A stretch of 64,000 nucleotides of DNA from Amaranthus tricolor (Eukaryota; Streptophyta; Magnoliopsida; Caryophyllales; Amaranthaceae), in contig NC_080059.1 of NCBI RefSeq assembly GCF_026212465.1, forward strand, positions 7,451,811 to 7,515,810. Direction: 5' to 3'. The translations under genes were made by a program, and so were the position numbers. A model generated the notes under the pieces. It searched no databases. It was given only the letters and a program-made list of their open reading frames with translations, and had not been told where the DNA came from. Below are positions 12,990-23,700 of the stretch, one piece after another. Position 1 is the first letter of the stretch, and the number at the start of each line of letters is the position of its first letter.

Positions 12990-13112
12990 GCTGAAATGTT
13001 TTACTGTTATGAAAAAACAAATAAAGGGTTTTAAAATGTTGATTATATATGTTATTGGGATTGATTAATTGGTTTGTTCGCTTCGCATGCTCAAATGTAC
13101 AAGGAGCTGATC

Positions 13113-13147
13113 TCGTGTGTCGTGTGTCGTGTGTCGTGAGTCGTGAG
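13113..13147. repeat. Five-copy 7-bp microsatellite (TCGTGTG/TCGTGAG)
   Basis: Three units TCGTGTG are followed by two units TCGTGAG, a run of 35 bases. It lies about 130 bases upstream of the RsmG-type start codon and so may fall in its promoter. Confidence 0.85.
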
Positions 13148-13659
13148 AAATCGCCTTTTAATGAGACGATTTTAAAATAAAAAATTTTATATGCTAATAA
13201 TTTTATTAGTTAGACTATATAGTTCATGTAGGGACAGTGTTTCAGAATGAGACCATTTCTTATTACTCACTTTATTTCCAAAATATGGCAACATATTTCG
13301 TTCTAATTTGTTCCATTGTTATAGTTTTTATTTAGATAACGGTCCTCTCGGTTCTCTAGTTATTAATTATACATATTTTGTCATTTTCTCTTGTGTTTAT
13401 TTTTATCTAGATAATTTTAGTGTTCCCTCTATTTTCTTAATATGTGTGTAAAAATTGTTTATTGTAATTTCTTGGAAATAGAGAGAATAAGACTTATAAC
13501 TTAGAGAAAAGGTGGATTTGAAGGCACTATCGGCCATTTAATTTTGCCCCTTAAATGAAATATTGAGTGAAGTTGTATGGAGGAGAGTTTTAAGGGAAAT
13601 AAGATAAAATTAGAATTGCAATAAATGGATGAGTGTTACCTAACGTTTGCTCTTACAAT

Positions 13660-13725
13660 GTCTTGTGTAGTGGTTACCACTTAAGTCTTGCACAGCTATG
13701 GCCTATGGTCAGTTCAATTCAAGAC
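13660..13725 (+). mobile_element. tRNA-like SINE head, decayed
   Basis: The segment starts GTCTTG and ends CAAGAC, an acceptor-stem-like pairing. It holds an A-box-like stretch, TGTAGTGGTTACCAC, and a B-box-like stretch, GGTCAGTTCAATTC. Spacing suits a tRNA-derived pol III promoter. The B box departs from GGTTCGANTCC and loops are imperfect, so it is not a working tRNA gene. The SINE body may run to about 13790; its end and target duplication were not resolved. Confidence 0.4.
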
Positions 13726-14177
13726 AACAACATATTTTGTTATGTTGATTAGTTTGGGGAAGCGCACGTGAATCATTAATAATCTTGCATTATTAATTTA
13801 TTTTGTCTTACTAGTTTGATTTGTCGGTACTCGAAAAGCTTAATTTGCATTATAAATATATTAATAATATACAACGACTAATAATACATTAATACGACTA
13901 ATAATGCACCAATACGATACGATTAAGAATATATTCATACAACTATCAATATACAAATATTATACTAATACAAGTAAAAATATACTAATATTGCACTAAT
14001 ACGAGTACTAATACACTATACAACTAATCATACTACTACAATTTTTATTAAATAACTTACCTCAAATATAATTTTAAAAAATATTAAATTTTAAACTTTT
14101 ATACAAAAATATAAAATTAGAAATAATAATGGCTATAATTTTAAACATTATCAAAAGATCATAACCAATAATATACT

Positions 14178-16100
14178 CACTACAAAAAAACAGCAAACTT
14201 CCAACTAGACAAAACAGTCCGAGTTTAGAAGGTATAGGCCTATACCGACTAAATTCCGACTGACTCTGTCTAATCGGCTCAGAATGATCGGAAATTTGCT
14301 TTAGTCGGTATATTAGTCGAAATTCCGACTAAAAAAGAGGTGGTAGGAATTTTGTCGGAATTCCGACCAAATTAGTTTGTAGGGATTTTGTCGGCATATT
14401 CCGACTAATCTCCTACTAGCCTTCAGTCGTAAAATTGTGACAACCCATATGGTCGCAAATTAGTCGAAATATTTATAAAATCAAAATTTTCTTGGTTTTT
14501 TCAGAAAATTGGTTATTATAATATTAATTTAATTTTTCGACTAGTTTCCGACTAATTAATTGTAAGAATTTAGTCGGAAAAGTCAAACCACAAAATTGAC
14601 TAAACCTGACCAGAAAAAGGGGGCTAAGGATTCCGACTAAATTGTTACTAAATGTTAGTCGGCAAATGGTCGAAAAAGTCAAACATGAAATTTAACTGTA
14701 TTCAACCAAGAAAAGGCGGTTATTTCTTTCGACTCAATTACTACTATTTTTTAGTCTAAATATACTCGGAAAATTTTATTATTAAAATAATTAATTTGGT
14801 CAAATGTAGTCAATGATATTAACCTCATTTGACCAGATTTCTTATTTTATCGATAAAATAAATTATCGATAAACAAAACAATAAAACGATAAAATTAAGA
14901 TTAAATACGGATAAAACTAAATATATATACAAATATACAAAAAAATAAAAGTATCTGCCAAATAAATTATACAATTTCAAATTGTTCCCGAACATAATTG
15001 AACACTAAGAAAATTAAAAACGATGGTTTAGCTGGATGGTGGAGGCGGAGGAGGTTGTTGGAAAGCCGAGTTCTGTTGGAACAACGTGCGCACAAAGGAT
15101 AGCAAATGGTTCACCTCTTCCCTCGTTTTGCGTTGCTCCTCAACAAGGGTCATATGCTCCTCCCTAGAAATGGCATTGTTGAGGCGATCATCTATATTAT
15201 CCAAGACTTCCTGAAGATGATCTAGCCTCTCATTAACCATTTCGGCCGGTGGAGGAGCGGTTTGGTGTTGGGATTGTGGTGTCACAAATTTAGCATAATA
15301 ATGTTGTGCCGCATCACCAACTGGCACCTGTGATTTGATGTTTTTAACGGCCTGAGAATAGGCGTCGTTCAAACGCTCGACATGCGCATCTACGAGAAGA
15401 GGTGCAATGAGGCACTTACTCATCCTAAACACTTAAACAATGAATTTGTAAAAATTTCGGCAGAGTTTTCTCTGTAAATTAACAAAAATCAAAACTTAAG
15501 TAACCCCTGAAATATAAACCAATATAGATATACTATGTATCTAATTCGAAAACAGCTAAAAATCCAGCATTTCCTCAACATCCAATATCAGCTATTCTAA
15601 AGAATGTTCTAAAACAGCTAACCTACCAAGAGCTAACCTACCAAAAGCTAATCTAATTTTTTAGGTTAACCAAAAATGCTAACAAAAAATAAGGTAGATT
15701 AGAAGTTAAACTTACACTTATGGTCTTGGACTTCTCGTTGACCTACTACAAACCATCTCTGGTTCGCACTTTATGACTATGAAGAAACAACTCATAAGAA
15801 GAAGGCGTCCTTTGTTGCTCTTGCTCCTAAAATTAAATTCATGAATGGTTATTGATTCTATATATAAAATCTTATACCAAAATGTGCAACGTCCTGCATG
15901 CAAACACCGAACCACCGGTATTAGTGACTTCAGCCGCACCCTCTTCTTCCCCCGGCGGCGGTTCCTCCTAATTTCGGGCAGCTGAGAGGCCCCTTCTTCC
16001 CTTATTTTCTGATTTTTAGAATGAGGCTCTGGGCGGTAGTCCTTTGGGCCGGCCCTGAAAATGAGCATAACTTAAGGATCGAACATGCAATGAAGGAATC
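14178..16100 (-). mobile_element. CACTA (En/Spm-like) transposon, 3' end only
   Basis: The left terminus is CACTACAAAAAAACAGC, the classic CACTA inverted-repeat start. Subterminal copies of TTAGTCGG or its complement CCGACTAA follow through 14220-14700, as expected for transposase-binding repeats. The minus-strand reading frame 15028-15432 is the C-terminal part of a plant transposase-type protein. No matching right terminus ('...TTTTGTAGTG') appears downstream, so the element is truncated. The right boundary is approximate, near a GGGCCGGCCC-containing repeat at 16028-16060. Confidence 0.7.
15028..15432 (-). pseudogene. C-terminal part of a CACTA-associated plant transposase-like protein
   Basis: Up to 134 codons are open. 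The middle (about residues 60-110) is a coiled coil, with LDHLQEVLDNIDDRL and EEQRKTREEVNHLLSF heptads, followed by a Gln/Pro-rich tail ending in a run of prolines. This layout is typical of the C-terminus of plant Ptta/En/Spm transposases, where a coiled coil serves multimerisation. The N-terminal DNA-binding part is missing and the frame is probably the last exon or exons of a longer gene. It sits 850 bases inside the CACTA terminus, in the orientation expected for a 3' end. No host function is implied. Confidence 0.6.
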
Positions 16101-17282
16101 AAAGAGACAAAAACTTCAGAGCTTAAGCTACGTAAAAGCAACAATAGCACTCGAATGAAAAACCCTACAATGTTGTTGCATTGAAGATTATGTCATGCTT
16201 CACTATTTCTACCTCACTTCTTTAACCTATAAATATGTGGTTTTATATGTAATGTAATTTAAGTCAAATTTATATTTTGAGGTTGCTTGTTTAGCTTGTA
16301 ATCATATTCTCTCTTTTCCTTTATCTTTTTTATACATTATTTAATTAGATAAAAGAACATTGGAACAAATTTTTGTAAAACAATATTTAATAACAATTAA
16401 TATTGTAAAGACTAAAAAAAATTAGAAAATGATATAAAAATAAGTTTACTTTTATATAGAATAGAAGTAAATTAAACAAGACCACATTTTATCACATTTT
16501 TAATCTAACTAATTCTAACATGTTTTAATTTGTTCAATAAGAGTTCATGTTCTTATATTGGCCCCCTATTTTGTGACATGAGAAAATGGTAGTTGGTAGG
16601 CTTTCTAACTCAATATATGAAGAACACTAAGAAGTTGCTAACGTTTGTCGTTTAGAGCTCCATAAGTGACGAAGATGAGCATCGACATGACAACCACTAT
16701 ACAACTTTTTCCTGTGTAATAATTTTGAAAGATAATACCCGTTGCAGATTTTTTAATTTGTCAATTTATATAAAATATATAAAAGGTTTCGGCAATTCTA
16801 TACATAATTTTTTTTATGTATTGATATACGTAGAAAATAAAATAGTTACATAATTATTTATAAAAACACATTGTATAAGTAAACATACAAATCAAGCAAA
16901 ATATACATTATCAACTCAAAATAAAGTACGCAAAATATAATTTTAATGGTAATGAAAAATTTCCGTATATTACAACGTTATCAGTTCTAGTGCATGTGTT
17001 AATAATCTTGTTTCATGCATATATTAGTATTTTTAAATCATTCATGCTAGGTACTCGAGATACTTCTCCTTCATGCTTTATACATTGAATAAATTATTTA
17101 TATTGAATTGAACTTATATACACTTGAAAAAAACTATTTTAATGAACTCTACAAATTTAAACCTATTAATAATTTCAATGACTTCAAAATATTGCAATTA
17201 ATATTTTTTTAAAAAATAAAATTATATCTATGTAAATTAAGATTTGTTTCTCAAAATTAATTTAACTTATTGCAATTCATTT

Positions 17283-17732
17283 TAGGAAAATTACCTAAAA
17301 TAATCAAACCTTTTATTGATTATCTAACAATAATCCCAATTTTTGATTAATCATGAATAGTCCCAATTTTAGAGTAATTATCCAAGAATATTTTTTCCCT
17401 AATGGTGACCAGATATTTGCAGGTTAATTGCTAAAAAAAAATAAATTTAAAACAAAAATATTAAAAGTTACAAGTTGAAATCAAAAAATCAAAAAATAAA
17501 CTTATTTGATTTCTCTTTTTCATTTTTTTTAAATTTTTAATTTTTTATAATTTAATTTGTATTTTTTTAAAATTTTTTATTTGCAAAATAACTTGTTGTA
17601 TATGCAAGAGGTTACCTTTGTATATTCTTAATAAGCACCCCTTATATAATAGTTAGAATTATTTATGTTTAATTAAAAGTTGAGATTATTGTAAAAAAAA
17701 TCTGTAAAAAATTTGATTATTGTAAATAATTT
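17283..17732. mobile_element. MITE with imperfect terminal inverted repeats
   Basis: The left arm reads 'aggaaaattacctaaaataa' then 'tcaaacc'; the right arm in inverse reads 'aggagaaattatttacaata' then 'atcaaat'. The arms carry repeated 'caataatc' blocks on opposite strands. Length is about 450 bases. I could not see a clear target duplication, so the superfamily is open (Mutator-like is possible). Confidence 0.45.
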
Positions 17733-19498
17733 CTCCTTTATTTAATAATTAAAGCTCATTAACTATAATCTTATTAACTAACTTCAAAAATGTTAACCTA
17801 TTATCCAAGTTATATTGTAATAAATGTATATTTAGAAAACTTGACAAAATCCATACTCTTATAGAAAAAAGTCCCTCACCAAGCTCATTTCTACACGGTA
17901 TATTGTATTTTCCATTATAATTTTCTAAAACAGTGCATTTATATATAATTGTGTAAATGAAATAATTGTTATTTATTGCATGCTCACATTCAAACTTTCT
18001 TTTTGCTATTATACAATAAAATTAATAGAATGTATGATTATTAACTCTAATTCTCAATTTTTTTGGTTTATATATTTATTTATTTTCTGTATATATTTTA
18101 GAGAATAAACAATTATGATCACTAATAAGAACAAAATTTAGATTGATAAGGCACCATTTTATGGGTTCTTTGTAAAAATTAATTTAGAAATTTTTATCTA
18201 AATGCTAATAAAAGTGAAAGTCAAGAATTTGGATTAAATGAGTGAAAAGTGAAAAAAGGATTTAAATTAAATGAGTAGTATTAAAAAAAACACCATATGT
18301 CATATTGCCTGCAAATCAATAGGCTTTATTTTTTGTGTCATTCATCAATGAAGAAATATGCTTAACGTCTTATTCTTATCAATCAATATATAAATTGACT
18401 TTATCCCTTTTCTGTGTTAATTATCAATAAGTAAATATTCTTCATTTTTTATATGGTTGTATAAAATTACAAAATATTAATAATCAACCGCCATATAAAA
18501 TGTTTAGCTTCTAATAGAACTAATACCCATGACCAACATGTTTGCCGATACATGTATAGTGTCAAAAATCGTTAAGGAGCGTGTATTTAAAACGGAGAAA
18601 GTATATACAATCAAGTCCCTTTCACAATAGAGACATTTAAATTATAAATATAGATGAAATACATATCATATTTACATATAACGTAAAATATTTTATTTAA
18701 AACAAGAGTCAAAAAGTAACAAAGATATCAAACTATAAATTAGGCATTTAAAAGTCACGATATTAATTTAACGTAAGCAAAAGATATTAATTTAAGTCAA
18801 GCAAAAAATTTAATTGATGACCATATTGATTGAATCACTCTGATTGAGCATCAAATGATTGTTAGTCCACAAAAGTTATAGCACTTAGTCCGATCCCTTT
18901 AAAAGGTCTAGCTATAAAGCACCCAACTATATATATAGCTGGCTATCTCTATTCATGTCTCTAATTATTTCTAGAAGTAGGTCCAATAAATATTCTCTTC
19001 GGTCTATCAAAATTTTGGGTGTTTGGCTGGGCAGTTTTCGCTAATACAGGTTGATGATTGTGTTGTCAAATTAATTAATGTTGGTGTTTGATAAATTAGA
19101 TGGTTAAAACAATTAGTTTTATATTATGAATAAATTATTTTTGAAAAAGCTTATTTTTATAATGTGTTCAAAATCAACTAATTAAATTAATTACTGTAAA
19201 CAACTACTAAATTTCAATTATTTGTCTAATAACCATATTTTTTTTCCTCATTCGAAAAACAAATGATGCCTAGTAAAAAAGCGCAACCCTTAAAGCTTGG
19301 ATAAGAAATTATCATACCTCACTTCATTAACTGAGAAATTTACTCAAAGGTGATAACCCAACCCTAAAGTCCAACCTCCAACATCTTGATCAGCAGCAAT
19401 TTTAAAAGTTTTCATGCATGTGTGCCTGTCCGTTATTGATGCAAATTTATAAATCCTCAATTTCGCATTATAATGAACGAATATAGTAAAATGACTTT

Positions 19499-19559
<61 letters not shown>
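19499..19559. repeat. (TA)n microsatellite
   Basis: About 61 bases of alternating T and A, interrupted once by a C at 19511. Confidence 0.95.
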
Positions 19560-19561
<2 letters not shown>

Positions 19562-19801
19562 TCTTTGTTCTTATTTATTTTTCTCATTTGTCTCCAAAAA
19601 ATATTTCACAAAGTCTACCCAATATTATCTGATTTTCGTCAATATATAATCAAAGGTTCCATGCGTGCTCAAAGACGTAAAATTCTTATTTTGGAATTGT
19701 TTCAAGCAAAAGTACATTCGTCACTTTTTTTCAACTAAACAAAGGAAGCCTCTTTTTATTCCCTGTATATTGTTACACTTATTAGACGAGTTCAAAGGTA
19801 T

Positions 19802-20011
19802 ATGAGAAAAAAACCAGAAATTCCACTTTCTCAACAGAAAAAATTAAAGGAACAAGAAGTAAAGAAAGAAGAATTAGCGGAAAAAAAATTAGAAGAATTT
19901 GTATCAAAGCAAAAGGAAGAAAAAGCAAAACTAGAAGAAGATAAACGAATAAAAGTAGCCAAAACCTGGGATACCATCCCGTTTGCTCAAATACTAAGGG
20001 GTTTGATGTAA
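19802..20011 (+). CDS. Unrecognised Lys/Glu-rich coiled-coil ORF, possible exon
   Basis: A 69-codon frame from ATG to TAA; the same frame stays open back to 19739 if read as an internal exon. Residues 8-52 are almost all K, E, A, L and Q with heptad-like spacing (KKLKEQEVKKEELAEKKLEE), so it should form a long charged helix. The last 20 residues are different: KTWDTIPFAQILRGLM. I do not recognise the family. The biased but non-repetitive composition argues against simple-sequence noise, yet the absence of any neighbouring exon and the AT-rich setting leave it doubtful. It could be an orphan exon, a gene fragment carried by a transposon, or chance. Confidence 0.3.
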   Translation: MRKKPEIPLSQQKKLKEQEVKKEELAEKKLEEFVSKQKEEKAKLEEDKRIKVAKTWDTIPFAQILRGLM

Positions 20012-20574
20012 ATGACTCAGTCCATTTTTAGAAAATACATTCTAATTCCTTTATTGATAATAGCAAAAAATATTATTCGTCTACTATTATTCCAACATGC
20101 TAAGTGGTCTGAAGATTAATTTATTTAAGACACCTTTTTGAACCAAAATAACTATATTTGCCCAACAATCTTTCCTAAAGGTCAATACATATTTACAATT
20201 TTACTAAAAAAATAACATAATTATGATTTTTTCGTTTTATGTGTACTTCTCTTTCTTTTAAATGTTAAAAGACTTTTTTTTTATTTTATCTCTCTCATAA
20301 AATTATAATTTTTAATTTCCAAAGTACCTTATTGTTACTTCCACCAATCAATAATTACGTACATAATATAAGAATTTTTCAACTTATCATACCATTTTTA
20401 GTTTCTTCGGTTCTTCCTACAATATTCTAAATGAAAAGATCAAATAAATTAAAATCAAAAAGAGCGTATGTTTAAGAGACAAAATATTATTTAACTCAGG
20501 ATAGATTTATTGTTGAAAAGAAACGTTTGTAGCAAACTAGCAATGCAATTGCCTACACTTTTTAACATAAATGC
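20012..20574. other. AT-rich intergenic DNA left of the copia insertion
   Basis: Nothing recognisable. The last five bases, 20570-20574 (AATGC), are the left copy of the copia target duplication. Confidence 0.6.
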
Positions 20575-20761
20575 TGTTAATTCTTTGTGAGCAATGGAAA
20601 ACTGCTGTTCCTCTCATTGATGAAAACAGCCATATAAATATTACAACCCTAAACCAAGACTTCTAGTACAAGAAGAACTCTATATTCATACAGAATATTT
20701 TGCATGCCTAATATACATAAGGAATATATTACTTGCTTAAGATATATAAACTTGCCTAATA
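20575..20761 (-). repeat. 3' LTR of the copia element
   Basis: 187 bases, identical to the copy at 25239-25425. It is the 3' LTR because the polypurine tract lies on its right and the element reads leftward. The short sequence CATATAAATATT lies within it. Confidence 0.96.
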
Positions 20762-20768
20762 CTCCCCC

Positions 20769-23700
20769 TCAAGTTGGAGCATGCAAATTACAAATGCCCA
20801 ACTTGTGTAACAGAAAGACAAATTGTCGTCGACCAAGAGCCTTTGTTAGAATGTCAGCCAACTGATGGCCGGTAGGAACATGAGTGGTCTGCAAATTTCC
20901 ATTTAACAACTCATCACGAACAAAATGACAATCGACTTCGATATGTTTAGTACGATCATGAAACACAGGATTTTTGGCAATATGAAGAGCAGACTGACTA
21001 TCACAAAACAACTGCATAGGCTGTTGATGGAGAATTCCCAAGGAGCGTAACAAGGACTTTAACCACTTTAGTTCACAAGTGGTCACAGCCATAGAGCGAT
21101 ATTCTGCCTCTGCAGATGAACGAGCAACAGTAGGTTGTTTCTTGGTCTTCCAAGAAATCAAAGAGCGTCCTAAGAATACCAGATAGCCAGATAAGGAACG
21201 ACGAGTGAGAGGGCATGCTGCCCAATCACTATCACAGAAAGCTGTCAATGATAAATCACTAATAGGACGTAATAATATTCCTTGACCAGGACTACCCTTT
21301 ATATAACGTAAAACACGAACTGCCGCATCCCAATGTTCAACTTGAGGAGCACTTAAAAACTGAGCGAGTGTATGCACAGAATAACTCAACTCTGGACGCG
21401 TAACAGACAAATAAACCAGTCTTCCAACCAACCTCCGATAACGATCAGGATCGGAAAAAGGATTACCTTTACAAAGGGCCAAACGATGGTTTTGCTCCAT
21501 AGGTGTGTCAATAGGCTTACACCCAAGCATACCTGCTTCAGTAAGAACATCCAAAGCATATTTCCGTTGAGAGAGAAACAAACCCTCATTGCTACGAGCA
21601 ACCTCAATCCCCAAAAAATATTTCAAAACACCCAAGTCCTTCATATGAAAACAAGAACACAAATACTGCTTAAAACGAACAATGGCATCGTGGGAAGAAC
21701 CAGCAATTATCAAATCATCCACATAAACCAAAACATGCAAAGAGACATTTCCTTTAACATAGCTAAACAAGGAATAATCAGCATATGACTGAGCAAAACC
21801 AAAAGCTTTTAGAGCATGAGATAGCTTTGCAAACCATTGTCGAGGAGCCTGTTTCAACCCATACAAGGATTTACGGAGCCGACAAACTTTCCCAGGAGTG
21901 GAACATTGATAACCAGGTGGGAGCTTCATGTAGACTTCTTCCCCCAAATCACCATGAAGAAAGGCGTTATGGACATCCATTTGATGTAACTCCCAACCAA
22001 GGGACACCGCAACGGCCAACAACAATCGAACAGTGCCCATTTTGGCAACAGGAGCGAACGTTTCATTATAATCAACACCAGGAATTTGACGATTACCATG
22101 AACAACCAAACGCCCTTTAAGTCTCTCAACATCACCAGTAGAAGTATACTTAACTTTGTATACCCAACCACTACTAATAGCACGTTTGCCAGGAGGTAAA
22201 TCTTCTAACGTCCACGTGCCATTTCGTTCCAAAGCATCAATTTCCTCCTGCATGGCTTTTCGCCAACCTGGACTTTGCATTGCTTCTCGAAACGACTGAG
22301 GCTCTTTAGTGTTAGACAAAGCTATCAAAAAACACTTGTGTCGAGATGAAAAATTATGATAATCTACAGAATAAGCAATATCAAAAGGCATACCTGAGGA
22401 ACAAGATCGAGAAGCAGGAACATTGCAAGAAGTGGAGTCTATATTCTTGGAGAAAATAGTATTAGTAACAAAACCACGAAGCCGAGTGGAAGGAATTTTA
22501 GTACGTTGACCACGGCCTAATGTTTCAGTAGAATTAGTTGCACTCTCAACATCTTCAACAGATTGAGAAACATTATGGGCAGGAATAATAGAAACATTAT
22601 GCTGCACATCCAGCATACTGCCAGGGGCAGACATACCTAATGGCTGATGTGATGACACACTTTCAGCATCTACAGTCATAGTACATCCTTCCCTGGACTC
22701 AAATTCATCAATATCATAATCCCACACAAGAGGTTGAGCAAAATATTGTTCCCAGTGCAATTTTTGAGCATCAGGCAGGGAGTCTAAATATGGAAACACA
22801 TCCTCAAAAAAATGCACATCACGACTCACAAAAAACTCATATGTGTCCAAATCATAAAGATACCACCCTTTTTTACCAAAAGGATACCCAACAAAAATGC
22901 AACGACGAGAACGAGAATCAAACTTATCCTTGATACGAGGACGATTAGCAGCATAACACAAGCACCCGAATACTCTAATGGTATCATACAAAGGCTTAAC
23001 ACCATACAAACACTCATAAGGAGTCTTGCCTTTCAAAAGAGAAGTCGGAGTTCGATTAATTAAGTGAACCGCCGCCAACACACACTCCCCCCAAAAATAT
23101 TTAGGTAACTTTGCTTGAAAACGTAAGGCACGAGCAACATTCAAAATATGCCTATGTTTACGCTCAACTCGCCCATTTTGTTGAGCTGTATCAACACACG
23201 TAGTTTGATGCAAAATACCTTTTTGTCGAAAGAAAGACCCTAGACTTAGAAATTCTTGACCATTATCACTCCGAAGTACCTTAATTCTCTTATCAAATTG
23301 AGTTTTAACCATGACATAAAACTGTTTAACTAGACGACTCACTTCGTCTTTTCCAGCTATCAAGTAAACCCAAGTAGCACGAGAGAAATCATCCACAATA
23401 GTAAGGAAAAAACGGGAATCATTGCTAGAAAAAATTTTATTAGGTCCCCATATATCACAATGAATCAAATCAAAAATTTCGGATGCTTTATTTATACTAA
23501 TAGGAAAACGATTTCGGGGTTGTTTACCCATAAAACAAATTTGACAGTCCAAAGCACAAACATTATAATGTTTACCAATACTACTAACTTCTCCATGTAA
23601 CATAGAAATTGCTTTCATGGAAGGATGACCTAATCTCCTATGCCACAACGTACTTGCATCCGAATGGGCGACTTTATTGGCTTGCAGTCCACGAACACGA

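Larger units (their letters stand above)
12990..14177. other. Intergenic region upstream of the RsmG-type gene
   Basis: Contains a 7-bp tandem repeat (13113-13147), a tRNA-like SINE head (13660-13725) and, at about 13855-14035, a degenerate simple repeat built on 'actaatacgactaata'. A fragment with 'gagacgattttaaa' near 13160 belongs to a repeat family seen again at 37.1, 47.6, 49.2 and 53.0 kb. No gene seen. Confidence 0.6.
16101..19738. other. AT-rich intergenic region
   Basis: About 3.6 kb of very AT-rich sequence. It includes a fold-back MITE-like element at about 17283-17732 and an (AT)n microsatellite at 19499-19559, both listed separately. A fragment 'gtgtttggctgggcag' near 19019 resembles the end of hAT MITEs. 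No gene seen. Confidence 0.6.

Noticed and set aside
13660..13725. Functional tRNA gene
   Set aside because: The B box departs from consensus and stems are imperfect; a SINE relic is more likely.
15718..16068. 116-codon Arg-rich ORF on the minus strand
   Set aside because: Looks like part of a GC-richer repeat around GGGCCGGCCC; no domain recognised and no link to the CACTA frame beyond proximity.
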